A DNA stretch of 64,000 bases from Hymenobacter telluris (GCF_017313265.1 NZ_JAFLQZ010000004.1:62001-126000), one strand, 5' to 3'; shown: positions 37,108 to 47,771, numbered from the stretch's first letter. Program-made: numbers and translations. Notes: generated from the letters alone by a model not told the origin.

Positions 37108-37129
37108 AACCTTGATTGACAGAGCAATG

Positions 37130-37162
37130 AAGCCCCGCTGGTCTATTCCGGCGGGGCTTTTA
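37130..37162 (+). terminator. terminator after pckA
   Basis: aagccccgc, loop, gcggggctttta; its core is the same as the groEL terminator. Confidence 0.85.
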
Positions 37163-37278
37163 TACTGCTCTACATCCTACGGTTCGCTCAAAGTAAGTTT
37201 CCAACTAATAGTACAGATGTTGTTGCTGGCGGCGCTAATTTTACCGTTTCAACGCACCCCTTATTTTTTCTTTTTGCC

Positions 37279-38064
37279 ATGCGCAAGCGCCTCCTGCCGC
37301 TCCTGTTGCTTTTTCTTACTCCTCTCCACTTGTGGGCCTGGGGGGTAGATGGGCACCGGGCCGTCGGTAAAATTGCCGAACAGCACCTCTCCCGCAAAGC
37401 CCGCCGTGAAGTTCAAAAACTCCTCGGCACCGAAACCCTGACCCTGGTCAGCACCTGGCCCGACGAAATCCGCTACTACCCGGAATACAAGGACACCGCC
37501 CCCTGGCATTACGTCAACACCCCGTCCGGCCTCACCCACGACCAGTACATCCAGCAGCTTAAAGCGCAGACGGAGCCTAACGCCTACAACGTGCTTCAGA
37601 CCAAGCTGTTGGAACTGAAAGACACCAGCAAGTCTCAGGCCGAGCGACTGGCCGCCCTGAAATTTGTGGTGCACATAGTAGGCGACGCCCATCAGCCCCT
37701 GCACGCCGGCCACGCCGAGGACAAAGGTGGCAACGACATCAAGCTCAAGTACCGCGGCAAGGATACCAACCTACACAGTCTGTGGGACAGCGGCTTGCTT
37801 GATTATCAGGGCCTTACCTACACCGAAATGGCCACGCAGTACAACCAGCACCTCCCGCACCAGCAAGTACGGGAGTGGCAGAAAGCTATGCCGGAGCAGT
37901 GGTTTTGGGAGTCGTATCAGGCCAGTGAGCAGATCTACAAAGACGTACCCACTGATGGCGACGTCGATTACAAATACTACCCTGCTCATTCCGAGCTGAT
38001 GAAACAGCGGATCGAGCAAGCTGGCGTACGACTGGCCGAGTTGCTGAACAAAACGCTGGGCTAA
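37279..38064 (+). CDS. S1/P1-type zinc nuclease, secreted
   Basis: A 261-residue protein with a signal peptide (MRKRLLPLLLLFLTPLHLWA) cleaved to expose Trp as residue 1 of the mature enzyme (WGVDGHRAVG), which is diagnostic since the N-terminal Trp amino group is a zinc ligand in P1 nuclease. Further ligands: H in GHRAVG, WHYVN, VHIVGDAHQPLHAGHAEDKGGND and LHSLWD. Cleaves single-stranded nucleic acid and 3'-nucleotides; likely scavenges phosphate or nucleosides in the periplasm or outside. Confidence 0.93.
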   Translation: MRKRLLPLLLLFLTPLHLWAWGVDGHRAVGKIAEQHLSRKARREVQKLLGTETLTLVSTWPDEIRYYPEYKDTAPWHYVNTPSGLTHDQYIQQLKAQTEPNAYNVLQTKLLELKDTSKSQAERLAALKFVVHIVGDAHQPLHAGHAEDKGGNDIKLKYRGKDTNLHSLWDSGLLDYQGLTYTEMATQYNQHLPHQQVREWQKAMPEQWFWESYQASEQIYKDVPTDGDVDYKYYPAHSELMKQRIEQAGVRLAELLNKTLG

Positions 38065-38100
38065 TCAACACCAACCGTTGTAGCTTTTAGCTCATCCACT

Positions 38101-38131
38101 AAACCCCATCGGCCGCAAACCGGTGGGGTTT
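38101..38131 (+). terminator. terminator after the S1/P1 nuclease gene
   Basis: aaaccccatcgg, loop, ccggtggggttt, followed by T-rich DNA. Confidence 0.8.
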
Positions 38132-38154
38132 TATTTTGCAAGACCGACGCCCTC

Positions 38155-38162
38155 TATCTTTG
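38155..38162 (+). promoter_or_regulatory. -7 box TATCTTTG 4 nt before rsmE ATG
   Basis: Exact TAnnTTTG, then ctga, then ATG. A TTTTG lies 16 nt upstream of the box. Predicts a leaderless transcript. Confidence 0.65.
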
Positions 38163-38166
38163 CTGA

Positions 38167-38877
38167 ATGCCCCACACCTTCTACGCTCCCGACCTTACTG
38201 CTGCTACTTACACCCTGCCCGAAGACGAAAGCAAGCACGCCGTACGGGTGCTGCGCCTCGCCCTCGGCGACGCGGTAGAGCTGGTAGATGGCCGCGGTGG
38301 CGTTTATCAGGCCGAGGTAACGGACGCCAACCCCAAGCGCTGCCAGCTACGCATCACGCAAGAGCAGCAAGTGCCGCGCCGCCCCTACTTGGTACACGTA
38401 GCCGTGGCGCCCACCAAAAACCTCGACCGGATGGAATGGCTGGTAGAAAAGGCCACCGAAATCGGAGTGGACCAGATTTCGTTTCTGCGTTGTGCCCGCT
38501 CCGAGCGCCGTGAGTTGAAGCTGGACCGCCTGCACAAAATTGCGGTGAGTGCCCTCAAACAGTCGGGCCAAGCCTGGCTACCTGAGCTGACTGAACTTAT
38601 CGATTTCGCCGATTTTCTACCTACCGTAGAAGCCGCCACCACCTTTATTGCTCATCTCGAAGACGGAGAACGGACGCCCTTAGCCCGCGTGGCAGCAGCT
38701 GGTACCACCTGCTGTATCCTCATCGGCCCGGAAGGCGACTTCACTCCGCAGGAAATTGAAACCGCCTTTGCCCGCGGCATTCGGCCGGTTACGCTCGGCA
38801 CCTCCCGGCTGCGCACCGAAACCGCCGCACTGGCCGCCGTGCATACCGTGCACATTGCGCGCGAGTTAGCTAGCTAA
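38167..38877 (+). CDS. rsmE: 16S rRNA m3U1498 methyltransferase RsmE
   Basis: 236 residues, SPOUT fold. N-terminal PUA-like part (DESKHAVRVLRLALGDAVELVDG), then ATKNLDRMEWLVEKATEIGVD-type helix (APTKNLDRMEWLVEKATE), CARSERRELKLDR, and the knotted SAM site ILIGPEGDFTPQEIE and VTLGTSRLRTETAALAAV. Methylates U1498 in the decoding site. Convergent with rtcB, 8 bp between stops. Confidence 0.95.
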   Translation: MPHTFYAPDLTAATYTLPEDESKHAVRVLRLALGDAVELVDGRGGVYQAEVTDANPKRCQLRITQEQQVPRRPYLVHVAVAPTKNLDRMEWLVEKATEIGVDQISFLRCARSERRELKLDRLHKIAVSALKQSGQAWLPELTELIDFADFLPTVEAATTFIAHLEDGERTPLARVAAAGTTCCILIGPEGDFTPQEIETAFARGIRPVTLGTSRLRTETAALAAVHTVHIARELAS

Positions 38878-38885
38878 GCTTGGCG

Positions 38886-40442
<1,557 letters not shown>

Positions 40443-40542
40443 CCCCTTATTGGGTTACTATCCATAACAACCCGACTGAACTTTCCCAGCTATCCGTTAC
40501 TTTGTTTACTAGCTTGCTTACGCTACCTGCGCTCAACACCCC

Positions 40543-41211
40543 ATGCTGAAAAACCTGCTGCTCCCACTTCTGCTGCTCTTTTCCCTTACGGCCGCCGCCC
40601 CGGTGGTAGCACCCAGCTTCCGCATTGCCAAGCTGCACTACGGCGGCGGCGGCGACTGGTACGCCAATAAAACCAGTTTGCCCAACCTCATCCGGTTTTG
40701 CAACCAAGCCCTGCGCACCAACATTGCGCCCGATGAGGCCACCGTGGAGCTGGATTCGCCGGAGCTACTGACTTACCCCTTCGTGCACATGACCGGGCAC
40801 GGCAACGTGGCTTTCACCGAGGGCGAGGCCAAAAACCTGCGCCGCTACCTGATTGGCGGCGGCTTTCTGCACATCGATGATAATTACGGCCTCGACAAGT
40901 TCATTCGGCCGGAAATGAAGAAGGTGTTTCCCGAGTTGGACTTTGTGGAGTTGCCTTTCTCCCACCCTATCTACCACCAGAAGTATCAGTTCCCCAGAGG
41001 CTTACCGAAAGTACACGAGCACGACGGCAAACGTCCGCAGGGTTTCGGGCTGCTTTACAAAGGGCGGCTGGTATGCTTTTATAGCTTCGAGTGCGACTTA
41101 GGCAACGGCTGGGAAGACCTGGGCACCTACCCCGAAGATACCCCTGCCACCCACGATGCGGCCCTGCGCATGGGCGCCAACCTGGTTACCTATGCCCTGA
41201 CGCAGGACTAG
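40543..41211 (+). CDS. DUF4159 domain protein, exported
   Basis: 222 residues with a signal peptide (MLKNLLLPLLLLFSLTAAAPVVA). Fits DUF4159: FRIAKLHYGGGGDWYANKTSLPN, FVHMTGHGNVAFTEGEAKNLR, IGGGFLHIDDNYGLDKFIRPEMKKVFPE, LPFSHPIYHQKYQFPRGLPKVHEHDG. The fold is thought to be GATase/flavodoxin-like; function unknown, periplasmic. Several His and Asp residues (HIDDN) look conserved. Confidence 0.85.
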   Translation: MLKNLLLPLLLLFSLTAAAPVVAPSFRIAKLHYGGGGDWYANKTSLPNLIRFCNQALRTNIAPDEATVELDSPELLTYPFVHMTGHGNVAFTEGEAKNLRRYLIGGGFLHIDDNYGLDKFIRPEMKKVFPELDFVELPFSHPIYHQKYQFPRGLPKVHEHDGKRPQGFGLLYKGRLVCFYSFECDLGNGWEDLGTYPEDTPATHDAALRMGANLVTYALTQD

Positions 41212-41234
41212 CCGGTTAGTCAGGACGGCGCGGC

Positions 41235-41786
41235 TTAGAATTTTCGTTGCAGAATTTCGCTCAGTACAAAAGCCGCCCGTAAATCGGCGGGGTTCCGGAG
41301 GCGTTCCTGTATGCCAGATAGAGCTTGCCGGCTTGCCTCTTCCCGCTGCTGGCGCTGCACCCGGCTCCAATAGTCTTCTTGCCCGTGCTGCGTGGCGGCG
41401 CGAGGTAATCCGGCCGCGCGGCGCGCTTCAGGCACTGGCACTTCCAGCGAGCGGGCCTGCTTTTCCCGCTCCAACGACTTGGCCGTTACAATAGGTTGCT
41501 CTAGGTTGCGTGGCACAGGAGCCGTTTCCTGCGGCAGTGCCCGCCCTGCTGGCGTGGTTTCGGGGGCATTGCCTGCCCGATTTTGTTGCTGCATCTGCTT
41601 CAGCATTTCCTCGAACGAGGTAGCTGGTAGCGGCGCTACCGGGCGCGGCCGACCAGTACTGTCGGGCCGGGAGAATTTGCGCTCCTGCCGCTCACGTTGC
41701 GTAGTAGCCTTGGCTTTCTGCACCATGCGCCAGATGAACACCCCCAAGCCAAACAATATCCAGAGTAAGGTTTGTAGCTTTTCCAT
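41235..41786 (-). CDS. conserved single-pass membrane protein (hypothetical)
   Basis: 183 residues: an N-terminal membrane helix (LLWILFGLGVFIWRMV, about 6-21), a basic Gln/Arg/Pro-rich middle, and a C-terminal box ERLRNPADLRAAFVLSEILQRKF that I recognise as a recurring ending of small Bacteroidota membrane-anchored proteins. Function unknown. Confidence 0.7.
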   Translation of the reverse strand: MEKLQTLLWILFGLGVFIWRMVQKAKATTQRERQERKFSRPDSTGRPRPVAPLPATSFEEMLKQMQQQNRAGNAPETTPAGRALPQETAPVPRNLEQPIVTAKSLEREKQARSLEVPVPEARRAAGLPRAATQHGQEDYWSRVQRQQREEASRQALSGIQERLRNPADLRAAFVLSEILQRKF

Positions 41787-41847
41787 AGGGCGTATTGATA
41801 ACTACATGAACTGATAGATAGGCAAGGCGCGGGCAGTCCGGCACAGA

Positions 41848-42420
41848 CTATCGTACGCCTTTCTCCGGGAATCGGCCGCTTTTAGTGCGGTAGAAGGCTT
41901 TAATTTTCTCTAGGTCGGCTTCGTAGTCGCCGCTTGGGTACACGGCCGGGCCTACGCCGGCTTCTTTTTTCTTGTAATCCAGAAAGCCTAGCAAAATCGG
42001 GACGCCCGCTCCTTCAGCGGCATGGTAGAATCCTTTGCGCCAGCGCGGCTGATACGCACGGGTACCTTCGGGCGTAATCATAATTACCAGTTCGTCGCGC
42101 TCCTTGAACAGCTGGATCATGCCATCAACAAGGCTATTGTTTTTGCTGCGGTCCACGGCAATACCACCTAATGACCGCACAAGACCACCCAGTATTGGCG
42201 TAGTTGTCCACTCTTTTTTGATGGTCAGTTTTACGTCCACGTCCATCAGAAAGAAAGCGGCCCGGGCGAAAATAAAATCCCAGTTGCTGGTGTGAGGTGC
42301 CGCAATCATCATGCTTTTCTTGATATTGGGCGGCACCACGCCGTTGAGTTTCCAGCCGGCTACCCAGAATATTGCTTTGGAAATGTAGTACCAGAAAGAA
42401 GATGTTTTACGAGCAGCCAT
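41848..42420 (-). CDS. 1-acyl-sn-glycerol-3-phosphate acyltransferase-like (PlsC fold)
   Basis: 190 residues. Motif I HTSNWD (H43 and D48, HX4D), motif III MITPEGTRAY near 114-123. HTSNWDF with a short size matches the small acyltransferase group of Bacteroidota and actinobacteria rather than true PlsC. Probably acylates a lysophospholipid, glycerophosphate or ornithine lipid at the membrane. Confidence 0.85.
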   Translation of the reverse strand: MAARKTSSFWYYISKAIFWVAGWKLNGVVPPNIKKSMMIAAPHTSNWDFIFARAAFFLMDVDVKLTIKKEWTTTPILGGLVRSLGGIAVDRSKNNSLVDGMIQLFKERDELVIMITPEGTRAYQPRWRKGFYHAAEGAGVPILLGFLDYKKKEAGVGPAVYPSGDYEADLEKIKAFYRTKSGRFPEKGVR

Positions 42421-42545
42421 GCAGAAAATAAAGGCTTGCGTGGGTACAAGCCAGGGTAAAGCTAAAAGTAAATACAGAAATTAATAGAAAGCCGCCCCGC
42501 AAAAGCCACACCGAGTAACTAGCATACCCAACTTCCAGAGAGTTA

Positions 42546-43358
42546 TCAGGCCTTCTGAATTTCTACCAGCGTCCGCAGCTCGTCGGCCCGGCTCATGGTA
42601 TAGTGGTACCCGATGTCGAACAGTTCCTGCCCGAGGCGGTAGTCGAGGGTGCGGTACAGGCGGAGTTCGGGCGGCTCCAGCAGCAGGTTGCATTGCTGCT
42701 TGCTGAGCGTGGTGTTGGCATCTACTACCAGGTTCAACGTCCGCTCTATCAGCGTCCGGAAGGTGGTGACGCGGGCGGCGCGGTTCACGGCGTTGCAATT
42801 TACGGCCACCACCGGCATGCCTTGGCCCAGCAGCGCCGCCACGGGCAGGTTGTTGAGCAACCCTCCATCCACCAGCTGCCGCCCCTCAAACTCCACGGGC
42901 CGGTACAAAATAGGTACGGCCGAAGAAGCCAACAGCGGCGGAATGAGCAGGCCCTGCGCAAAGTACACCGATACCCCTTCCGTCAGGTCGGTAGCCACTA
43001 AGGTCAGCGGCCGGTGCAAATCCGCAAACGTGCAGTCGGCCCCCAGGTGTTGGGCCAGCAGCACCTGCACGGCATCCAGGCGCAGCAGCCCATAGCGGCT
43101 CAACGACAAGCGCATCAGGCGCGTGACATTAACGCCGGTAAACAACCGCAGAATCTCGCGGGGCGGAAAACCGGCCGCGTAAAACGCCCCCACTATAGCC
43201 CCCGACGATACGCCCGCCAAGTGAGTGGGCGGCATTCCCAGTTCATCAAGGGCCGCCAGCACCCCCAAATGCGCAATTCCCCGCGCCCCCCCGCCCGACA
43301 GCGCCAGGCCTAAAGGCGCACGAGGAGCCGGATCAGGAGCTTGGTAGAGTAAGGGCAT
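42546..43358 (-). CDS. patatin-like phospholipase
   Basis: 270 residues. Oxyanion loop SGGGARGIAHLG (21-32), nucleophile elbow GVSSG with S51, and dyad Asp in LVDGGLLNNLP near 167. Cytoplasmic serine hydrolase acting on phospholipids or lysophospholipids; RssA-like size. No regulator nearby. Confidence 0.92.
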   Translation of the reverse strand: MPLLYQAPDPAPRAPLGLALSGGGARGIAHLGVLAALDELGMPPTHLAGVSSGAIVGAFYAAGFPPREILRLFTGVNVTRLMRLSLSRYGLLRLDAVQVLLAQHLGADCTFADLHRPLTLVATDLTEGVSVYFAQGLLIPPLLASSAVPILYRPVEFEGRQLVDGGLLNNLPVAALLGQGMPVVAVNCNAVNRAARVTTFRTLIERTLNLVVDANTTLSKQQCNLLLEPPELRLYRTLDYRLGQELFDIGYHYTMSRADELRTLVEIQKA

Positions 43359-43487
43359 CGTGAAAAAAGGCAGCAGAGTTAAGGCGCAGGCGTGGTACTC
43401 TCCGGTCTGTTACGTTATCCTGCAAAGTAGTCGGTACGCATTATTCCGGGCGGCGTGAGGAACTGAAGAATGTGCTACGGAAATACC

Positions 43488-43519
43488 CTTCAGATTTCTC
43501 GCACCGCTCGGAATGACAA
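43488..43519. repeat. GTCATTCC-type dispersed repeat fragment
   Basis: Minus strand begins tgtcattccgagcggtgcga and continues into a gaaatctgaagg end. Shares gctcggaatgaca with the element at 40414-40442. This is the form commonly seen between genes in Bacteroidota. Confidence 0.45.
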
Positions 43520-43562
43520 CTGTCCTTGTTTCCAGGTTTCAGCCCCAGCCGGACTCGCCAGC

Positions 43563-44411
43563 TTACAGTTCGTCCAGCCGAAACGTTTCGGCCACCCGGA
43601 CGCCTTTTTCGGTGTGTTGTACGGTGCAGCATTCCACGCGGGAGTCGTGTTCAAGCACCAGCACCCAGTTTTCATCGGCCGCCCGGCGCAGCACCTGCTC
43701 TTTCTCGTCCATCGTCACGAGAGGGCGCATATCATAGGCCATGACGTAGGGCAGTGGTACGTGGCCGGCGCTAGGCAGCAGGTCGGCCATAAATACCACC
43801 GTCCGGTCTTTGTAGCGCAGCAGGGGCAGCATCATTTTCTCGGTGTGCCCATCAGCGAAGATGATTTCGCGGAAGCTTGGTAGCGCATCGGGTACGCCGG
43901 CAGCCGGATCGACGAACTGCAAGTGCCCGCTTTCCTGAATCGGCAGGATGTTTTCCTTCAGAAACGAGGCTTTTTCGCGCGGATTTGGCGTCACGGCCCA
44001 GTCCCAATGCGCCTGGTTGCTCCAGTACGTGGCATTCGGGAAGGCCAGCTGCAGCTTACCATCGGGCGTACGCAGCACCGAGCCGCCGCAATGGTCGAAG
44101 TGCAGGTGAGTCAGAAAAACGTCGGTAATGTCGGCGGAGGTAAACCCCTTCTGGCGCAACGACTTTTCCAGCGTGTCGTCGCCGTGCAGATAGAAGTGGC
44201 CCCGAAACTTCTGGTCCTGCTTGTCGCCGATACCGTTGTCTACGAGCACCAGCCGGTTGCCGTCTTCTACCAGCAAGCAGCGCATGGCCCAGGTACACAT
44301 GTTGTTCTCGTCGGCGGGGTTGAGCTTTTGCCACATGCTCTTGGGCACGACGCCAAACATGGCGCCCCCGTCGAGCTTAAACAAACCAGTATCGAGCGTA
44401 TGAATCGTCAT
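43563..44411 (-). CDS. MBL-fold metallo-hydrolase
   Basis: 282 residues. Zinc motif THLHFDHCGG (HxHxDH, 102-107), then WDWAVTPNPREK, ADGHTEKMMLPLLRYKDRTVVFMADLLPSAGHVPLPYVM with the later Asp and His ligands. Similar to quorum-quenching lactonase/AttM-type and generic Bacteroidota MBL enzymes; substrate unknown. Its start abuts a heptamer hairpin shared with accA. Confidence 0.88.
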   Translation of the reverse strand: MTIHTLDTGLFKLDGGAMFGVVPKSMWQKLNPADENNMCTWAMRCLLVEDGNRLVLVDNGIGDKQDQKFRGHFYLHGDDTLEKSLRQKGFTSADITDVFLTHLHFDHCGGSVLRTPDGKLQLAFPNATYWSNQAHWDWAVTPNPREKASFLKENILPIQESGHLQFVDPAAGVPDALPSFREIIFADGHTEKMMLPLLRYKDRTVVFMADLLPSAGHVPLPYVMAYDMRPLVTMDEKEQVLRRAADENWVLVLEHDSRVECCTVQHTEKGVRVAETFRLDEL

Positions 44412-44419
44412 TTTTTCTA

Positions 44420-44493
44420 GCTGTTAGCTGATGGCTATTGGCTGCTAGCTCTCCGGTGGAAAAGCTAACAGCCAATAGCCATCAGCTAACAGC
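44420..44493. repeat. 31-bp-arm hairpin of heptamer words between accA and the MBL gene
   Basis: Arms 44420-44450 and 44463-44493 pair with one mismatch, loop of 12 nt. Left arm heptamers GCTGTTA, GCTGATG, GCTATTG, GCTGCTA. Flanked outside by TTTTTT and AAAAAA, so it can act as a two-way terminator; the accA stop lies 8 bp beyond. Confidence 0.85.
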
Positions 44494-44501
44494 CGAAAAA
44501 A

Positions 44502-45449
44502 CTACTCCAGCACCACACCCATTGCCGAAAACTTATCGATGCGCTGGCTGATGCGCTCTTCGTGCGGCAACGCCTCCAACTCGTCGAGGGTTTTGAGAAT
44601 GGTTTTCTTAAGCGTCTGAATCATTTTCGCGGTATCGGTGTGGGCACCGCCGAGCGGCTCTTTCACGATGCCATCCACCAATTTGGCGCCGAGCATATCG
44701 GTGGCAGTCAGCTTGAGGGCCTCAGCGGCCTGCTCCTTGTAATCCCAGGAGCGCCACAGGATACTAGAGCACGACTCTGGCGAAATAACAGAGTACCAGG
44801 TGTTTTCCAGCATCAGCACCCGGTCGCCGATGGCAATGCCCAGCGCCCCGCCGGATGCCCCTTCCCCGATGATGATGCAGATAACCGGCACCTTCAACAG
44901 GAACATTTCCTTGAGGTTGCGGGCAATGGCCTCACCCTGCCCCCGTTCTTCGGCCTCTAGGCCCGGAAAGGCGCCGGGCGTGTCAATCAGCGTGACAATG
45001 GGCTTGCCGAATTTCTCGGCCAGCTTCATCAGGCGCAGGGCCTTGCGGTAGCCCTCCGGGTTTGGCATCCCAAAGTTGCGGAACTGCCGCTGCTTGGTGT
45101 TGCGGCCCTTTTGCTGCCCAATAAACATGACGGAGCGACCATCCAGCTCGGCAAACCCGCCAACCATGGCTTTGTCGTCGGCTACGGTCCGGTCGCCGTG
45201 CAGCTCCACAAACTTTTCGGTCATGCCCTCAATGTAGTCCAGCGTGTAGGGCCGGTCGGGGTGCCGCGAGAGTTGCACGCGCTGCCAGCGGGTTAGGTTG
45301 GCGTAGGTTTCCTTTTTAAGGGACTTTATTTTGGCTTCTAGGGCGGTTACCGCGTCCGAAACGTCTACCTGGCTGTCGAGGGCCAGTTGTTGCATTTCAC
45401 GAAGCTTGCCTTCAAGGGCAGCAATGGGTTGTTCGAAATCAAGGAGCAT
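44502..45449 (-). CDS. accA: acetyl-CoA carboxylase carboxyltransferase subunit alpha
   Basis: 315 residues. [20 protein letters not shown] start, [43 protein letters not shown] and [28 protein letters not shown], the carboxyl-biotin and acetyl-CoA site region. Makes malonyl-CoA with AccD, both needed for fatty-acid synthesis. A TACCTTTG box on the minus strand (45504-45497) precedes it by 47 nt. Confidence 0.97.
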   Translation of the reverse strand: MLLDFEQPIAALEGKLREMQQLALDSQVDVSDAVTALEAKIKSLKKETYANLTRWQRVQLSRHPDRPYTLDYIEGMTEKFVELHGDRTVADDKAMVGGFAELDGRSVMFIGQQKGRNTKQRQFRNFGMPNPEGYRKALRLMKLAEKFGKPIVTLIDTPGAFPGLEAEERGQGEAIARNLKEMFLLKVPVICIIIGEGASGGALGIAIGDRVLMLENTWYSVISPESCSSILWRSWDYKEQAAEALKLTATDMLGAKLVDGIVKEPLGGAHTDTAKMIQTLKKTILKTLDELEALPHEERISQRIDKFSAMGVVLE

Positions 45450-45496
45450 TGGCCGGGGAGGAATGCGTCGGTGTAGTGGTGAAAGGAGGAAGGAAG

Positions 45497-45504
45497 CAAA
45501 GGTA
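45497..45504 (-). promoter_or_regulatory. -7 box TACCTTTG upstream of accA
   Basis: Exact TAnnTTTG on the minus strand, 47 nt from the accA ATG. Confidence 0.55.
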
Positions 45505-45625
45505 AGCGAAGCACCTCACTCGTCACAGGCTTGCGGCGGCGGACTTCTGAAGAAAGTTTTTCTCGCTGATAGCCAGCCACAAATGCTCGAAACAGCATTT
45601 TTAGCCACTTTTTTCTTGGCATAGA

Positions 45626-45656
45626 TTGGGAAATGTCGTGGCTCCCCCTACCTTTG
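45626..45656 (+). promoter_or_regulatory. promoter of tRNA-Asp copy 1
   Basis: TTG (45626-45628), 20 nt, TACCTTTG (45649-45656). Full -33/-7 layout, 44 nt before the tRNA 5' end. Confidence 0.7.
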
Positions 45657-45700
45657 CAGCACCTTAACGAAAAGCACCTGGCTGCTCAGCAAGGCGAACT

Positions 45701-45774
45701 GGTTCGGTAGTTCAGTCGGTTAGAATGCCGCCCTGTCACGGCGGAGGTCGCGGGTTCGAGTCCCGTCCGGACCG
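45701..45774 (+). tRNA. tRNA-Asp (GTC), copy 1
   Basis: 74 nt including the discriminator G. Acceptor GGTTCGG/CCGGACC, D arm with GGTTAGA, anticodon stem CCGCC/GGCGG with loop CTGTCAC (anticodon GTC, 45735-45737), T arm GCGGG-TTCGAGT-CCCGT. CCA is not encoded (gca follows). Confidence 0.97.
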
Positions 45775-45775
45775 C

Positions 45776-45811
45776 AAAAAGCCCCTACAGCACACACTGT
45801 AGGGGCTTTTT
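45776..45811 (+). terminator. terminator of tRNA-Asp copy 1
   Basis: aaaaagcccctaca, gcacacac loop, tgtaggggcttttt; 14-bp perfect stem. Confidence 0.9.
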
Positions 45812-45825
45812 CGGCTTCAGGCGCT

Positions 45826-46267
45826 AGCTGAGCAGCACAGCTAAGCGCTACTTTCGGCGGTGGTATACTTAGTTTCCTGGTGCAACCCGATTGCCAGATC
45901 CTGGTCTTTACCGACGCTGATAGCGGGTGCAACAGATAATTCTGTATGCACCAAGGTGGCTTCCGGCAGGAAACAATACGATCTATGCTCGGTTGACTTG
46001 CTCGATGCACCCAGAATATCCTTTCTATTCTCACGTCCGGGGTAACGGGGTAGTTGATGCCTATCACTCTCACCCAGCCTGCCAGATTGCGCAAAGCATA
46101 GAGCCTTGTTTTCGCCTGCCAGGCAACGCCCTTAACTGGCCCGAGTGTAGCTGTTGCGTAGTCCTTGCGGGCCGCTCTCCTACTTCTATCTCTCCAGAAG
46201 AAGCCCCCCCGGCTGCCTAACTTGTCTGCGGCGTCAATACCTCCGTATTACCAGCAGCCCACGGTAT
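45826..46267. other. gene-free stretch after tRNA-Asp copy 1
   Basis: No frame has protein-like composition. A short plus-strand segment around 45860-45940 could be a decayed coding remnant, but nothing is recognisable. Confidence 0.35.
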
Positions 46268-46579
46268 TTAGCCTTCAATTGGCGCCACAATCCTTTTATA
46301 CTGGCTCAATTCCTCTACCAGTTCCAGCTGCCCCCACGCAGTAAGCAAAATACCGAGCACCAAGCCAAACAGAGACAATACCGACAAGTACCAGTACACT
46401 TGTTTCTCGAATGGATTGGGGCGGGGCCACCATAGCAGCAAAGGCAAAACAAGCGGCAACAAACTATGCCAAGGATTACCTCCCTGCAACCGCAGGCAAA
46501 TACATGTGAGAATGGCTAACAGCACACCCGTTAATAGCAGGTATTGCTGCCAACGCGGCAATTCGGGCACTGGAAACAT
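46268..46579 (-). CDS. small three-helix membrane protein (hypothetical)
   Basis: 103 residues from MFPVPELPRWQQ. Hydrophobic segments at about 13-28, 37-49 and 63-83 (LLTGVLLAILTCICL, SLLPLVLPLLLWW, YLSVLSLFGLVLGILLTAW), then a short polar C-terminus. A longer upstream reading is Cys/Ser-rich and unlikely. It lies between the two tRNA-Asp copies. No family recognised. Confidence 0.55.
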   Translation of the reverse strand: MFPVPELPRWQQYLLLTGVLLAILTCICLRLQGGNPWHSLLPLVLPLLLWWPRPNPFEKQVYWYLSVLSLFGLVLGILLTAWGQLELVEELSQYKRIVAPIEG

Positions 46580-47133
46580 GTCAAAAACTGTCGTAAGCGA
46601 GTTGGAATACGACCTGCACCCGTAGCTGCGACAAAGCGCAGGAGTGAGGCCCAACAAACAGGCGGCAGTTTCCAGAAATAAATGAGTGGCGCTTAGCGCA
46701 GGCTTACAAAGCCATGGGACAAGGCCCCGCACAACAGACCGCAAAGGGTTTTATCTGGACTACCAGCTGCATACGGTACCGCTGGGGCACACCCTAAAAA
46801 CCTGGTTCCCGCATGGGTCACCAGCTGAAAGCAATCAGCTACAAGGTTTTTGGCATTATGCCCAAGCGGTACGATTCACACTGGAGTAGAGCGGTTTGTG
46901 CGGCGCTAAAATAGGGCAAGAAGGACATTGTATCAACCTAGTGCCAATTTTTACACATTGCTAAGTTGAGAAACTCGGCTTGTATTCTGCGTTTTCTTCG
47001 TGCTCTATTCCTTTGTCTTTGCATATATCTCACTGGCTGCTTCTAGCTCCTATCCTCAAAAGGACAGGAGCTTCGAGCTTTAATTTCTACGCTGCTACGG
47101 GAGCAACCGGTCCTACGGGCTAGGGTGTACCGG
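46580..47133. other. gene-free stretch between the membrane protein and BLUF genes
   Basis: A hairpin at about 47045-47072 (agctcct...aggagct, one mismatch) lies 62 bp past the BLUF stop and may end that transcript. Otherwise nothing is seen. Confidence 0.35.
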
Positions 47134-47559
47134 CTACTCCTTGGGTGGAGTGAGTACAAAGGTCTTCATCATTTGCAGCAGTAGCGCGTCGGCTGCACTG
47201 AGGCCGGGCACGTCCATCTTCATTGCGGCCGGATCGACGTAGCCAGCCAGTTCGGCAAATTTATCGGCCGATACCACCTGAAACCCCATCGACCAGTCCT
47301 GAAAACTGCGCTGGCCTATTTGTTTATCGGCTAGCTTGACTACGTTTATGTGCCAGGAATCTTGCAGAAGCTTTGCGTACAAAGCTGCCAGCACGCTCTC
47401 CTCCCCTTCAATAATCTGCATGAACTGCCCGTCGCCATACACTAGGGCACCGGTAATTCCTTGCCGCTCGTTCTCCCGCCGGGCTTGCTCTAGCAGCGTC
47501 AGCAATTCTTCTTCATTCATTGGGCGCACGCCCCGGCTCATATAAATGATGTGATGCAT
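47134..47559 (-). CDS. single-domain BLUF blue-light photoreceptor
   Basis: 141 residues. Flavin-binding BLUF domain with all key residues by alignment to PixD: Y6 (PixD Y8), N30 (N32), Q48 in QFMQIIEGE (Q50), and W89/M91 in FQDWSMGF. GITGALVYGDG is the conserved second strand. The C-terminal ~45 residues form two capping helices, with no output domain, so signalling must go through a partner protein. It lies between the duplicated tRNA genes; no obvious partner is adjacent. Confidence 0.92.
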   Translation of the reverse strand: MHHIIYMSRGVRPMNEEELLTLLEQARRENERQGITGALVYGDGQFMQIIEGEESVLAALYAKLLQDSWHINVVKLADKQIGQRSFQDWSMGFQVVSADKFAELAGYVDPAAMKMDVPGLSAADALLLQMMKTFVLTPPKE

Positions 47560-47771
47560 GGAAATGGCAGTAGTTAGGCCGGCAATTTAGGTGGTCGATT
47601 TCCTTTTGCGAGGCAGTTGCTTTGAGTTATTGCTACTGCCAACATGGTGGCACATCTTTATAAATCGAAAAAACCAGCTAGACGCTAAAAAACTTGCTCG
47701 ATGTAAGCCCCTAACACTATGGTTTTTACTGAAAAAATTAATTAAACCAAGCATAAATCATGCTTTCCCGC

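Larger units (their letters stand above)
45649..45825 (+). repeat. 177-bp duplicated tRNA unit, copy 1
   Basis: Runs from the -7 box through tRNA-Asp and its terminator to gcgct. Copy 2 is at 47794-47970 (offset 2145 bp). The tRNA and terminator are identical; the few differences seen are in the leader (for example agcacc/gccacc and aacg/aatg). Confidence 0.9.

Noticed and set aside
45720..46094. An open frame ending CGPDGTRTRDLRRDRAAF
   Set aside because: This is the well-known false protein from reading through the tRNA-Asp gene on the opposite strand.
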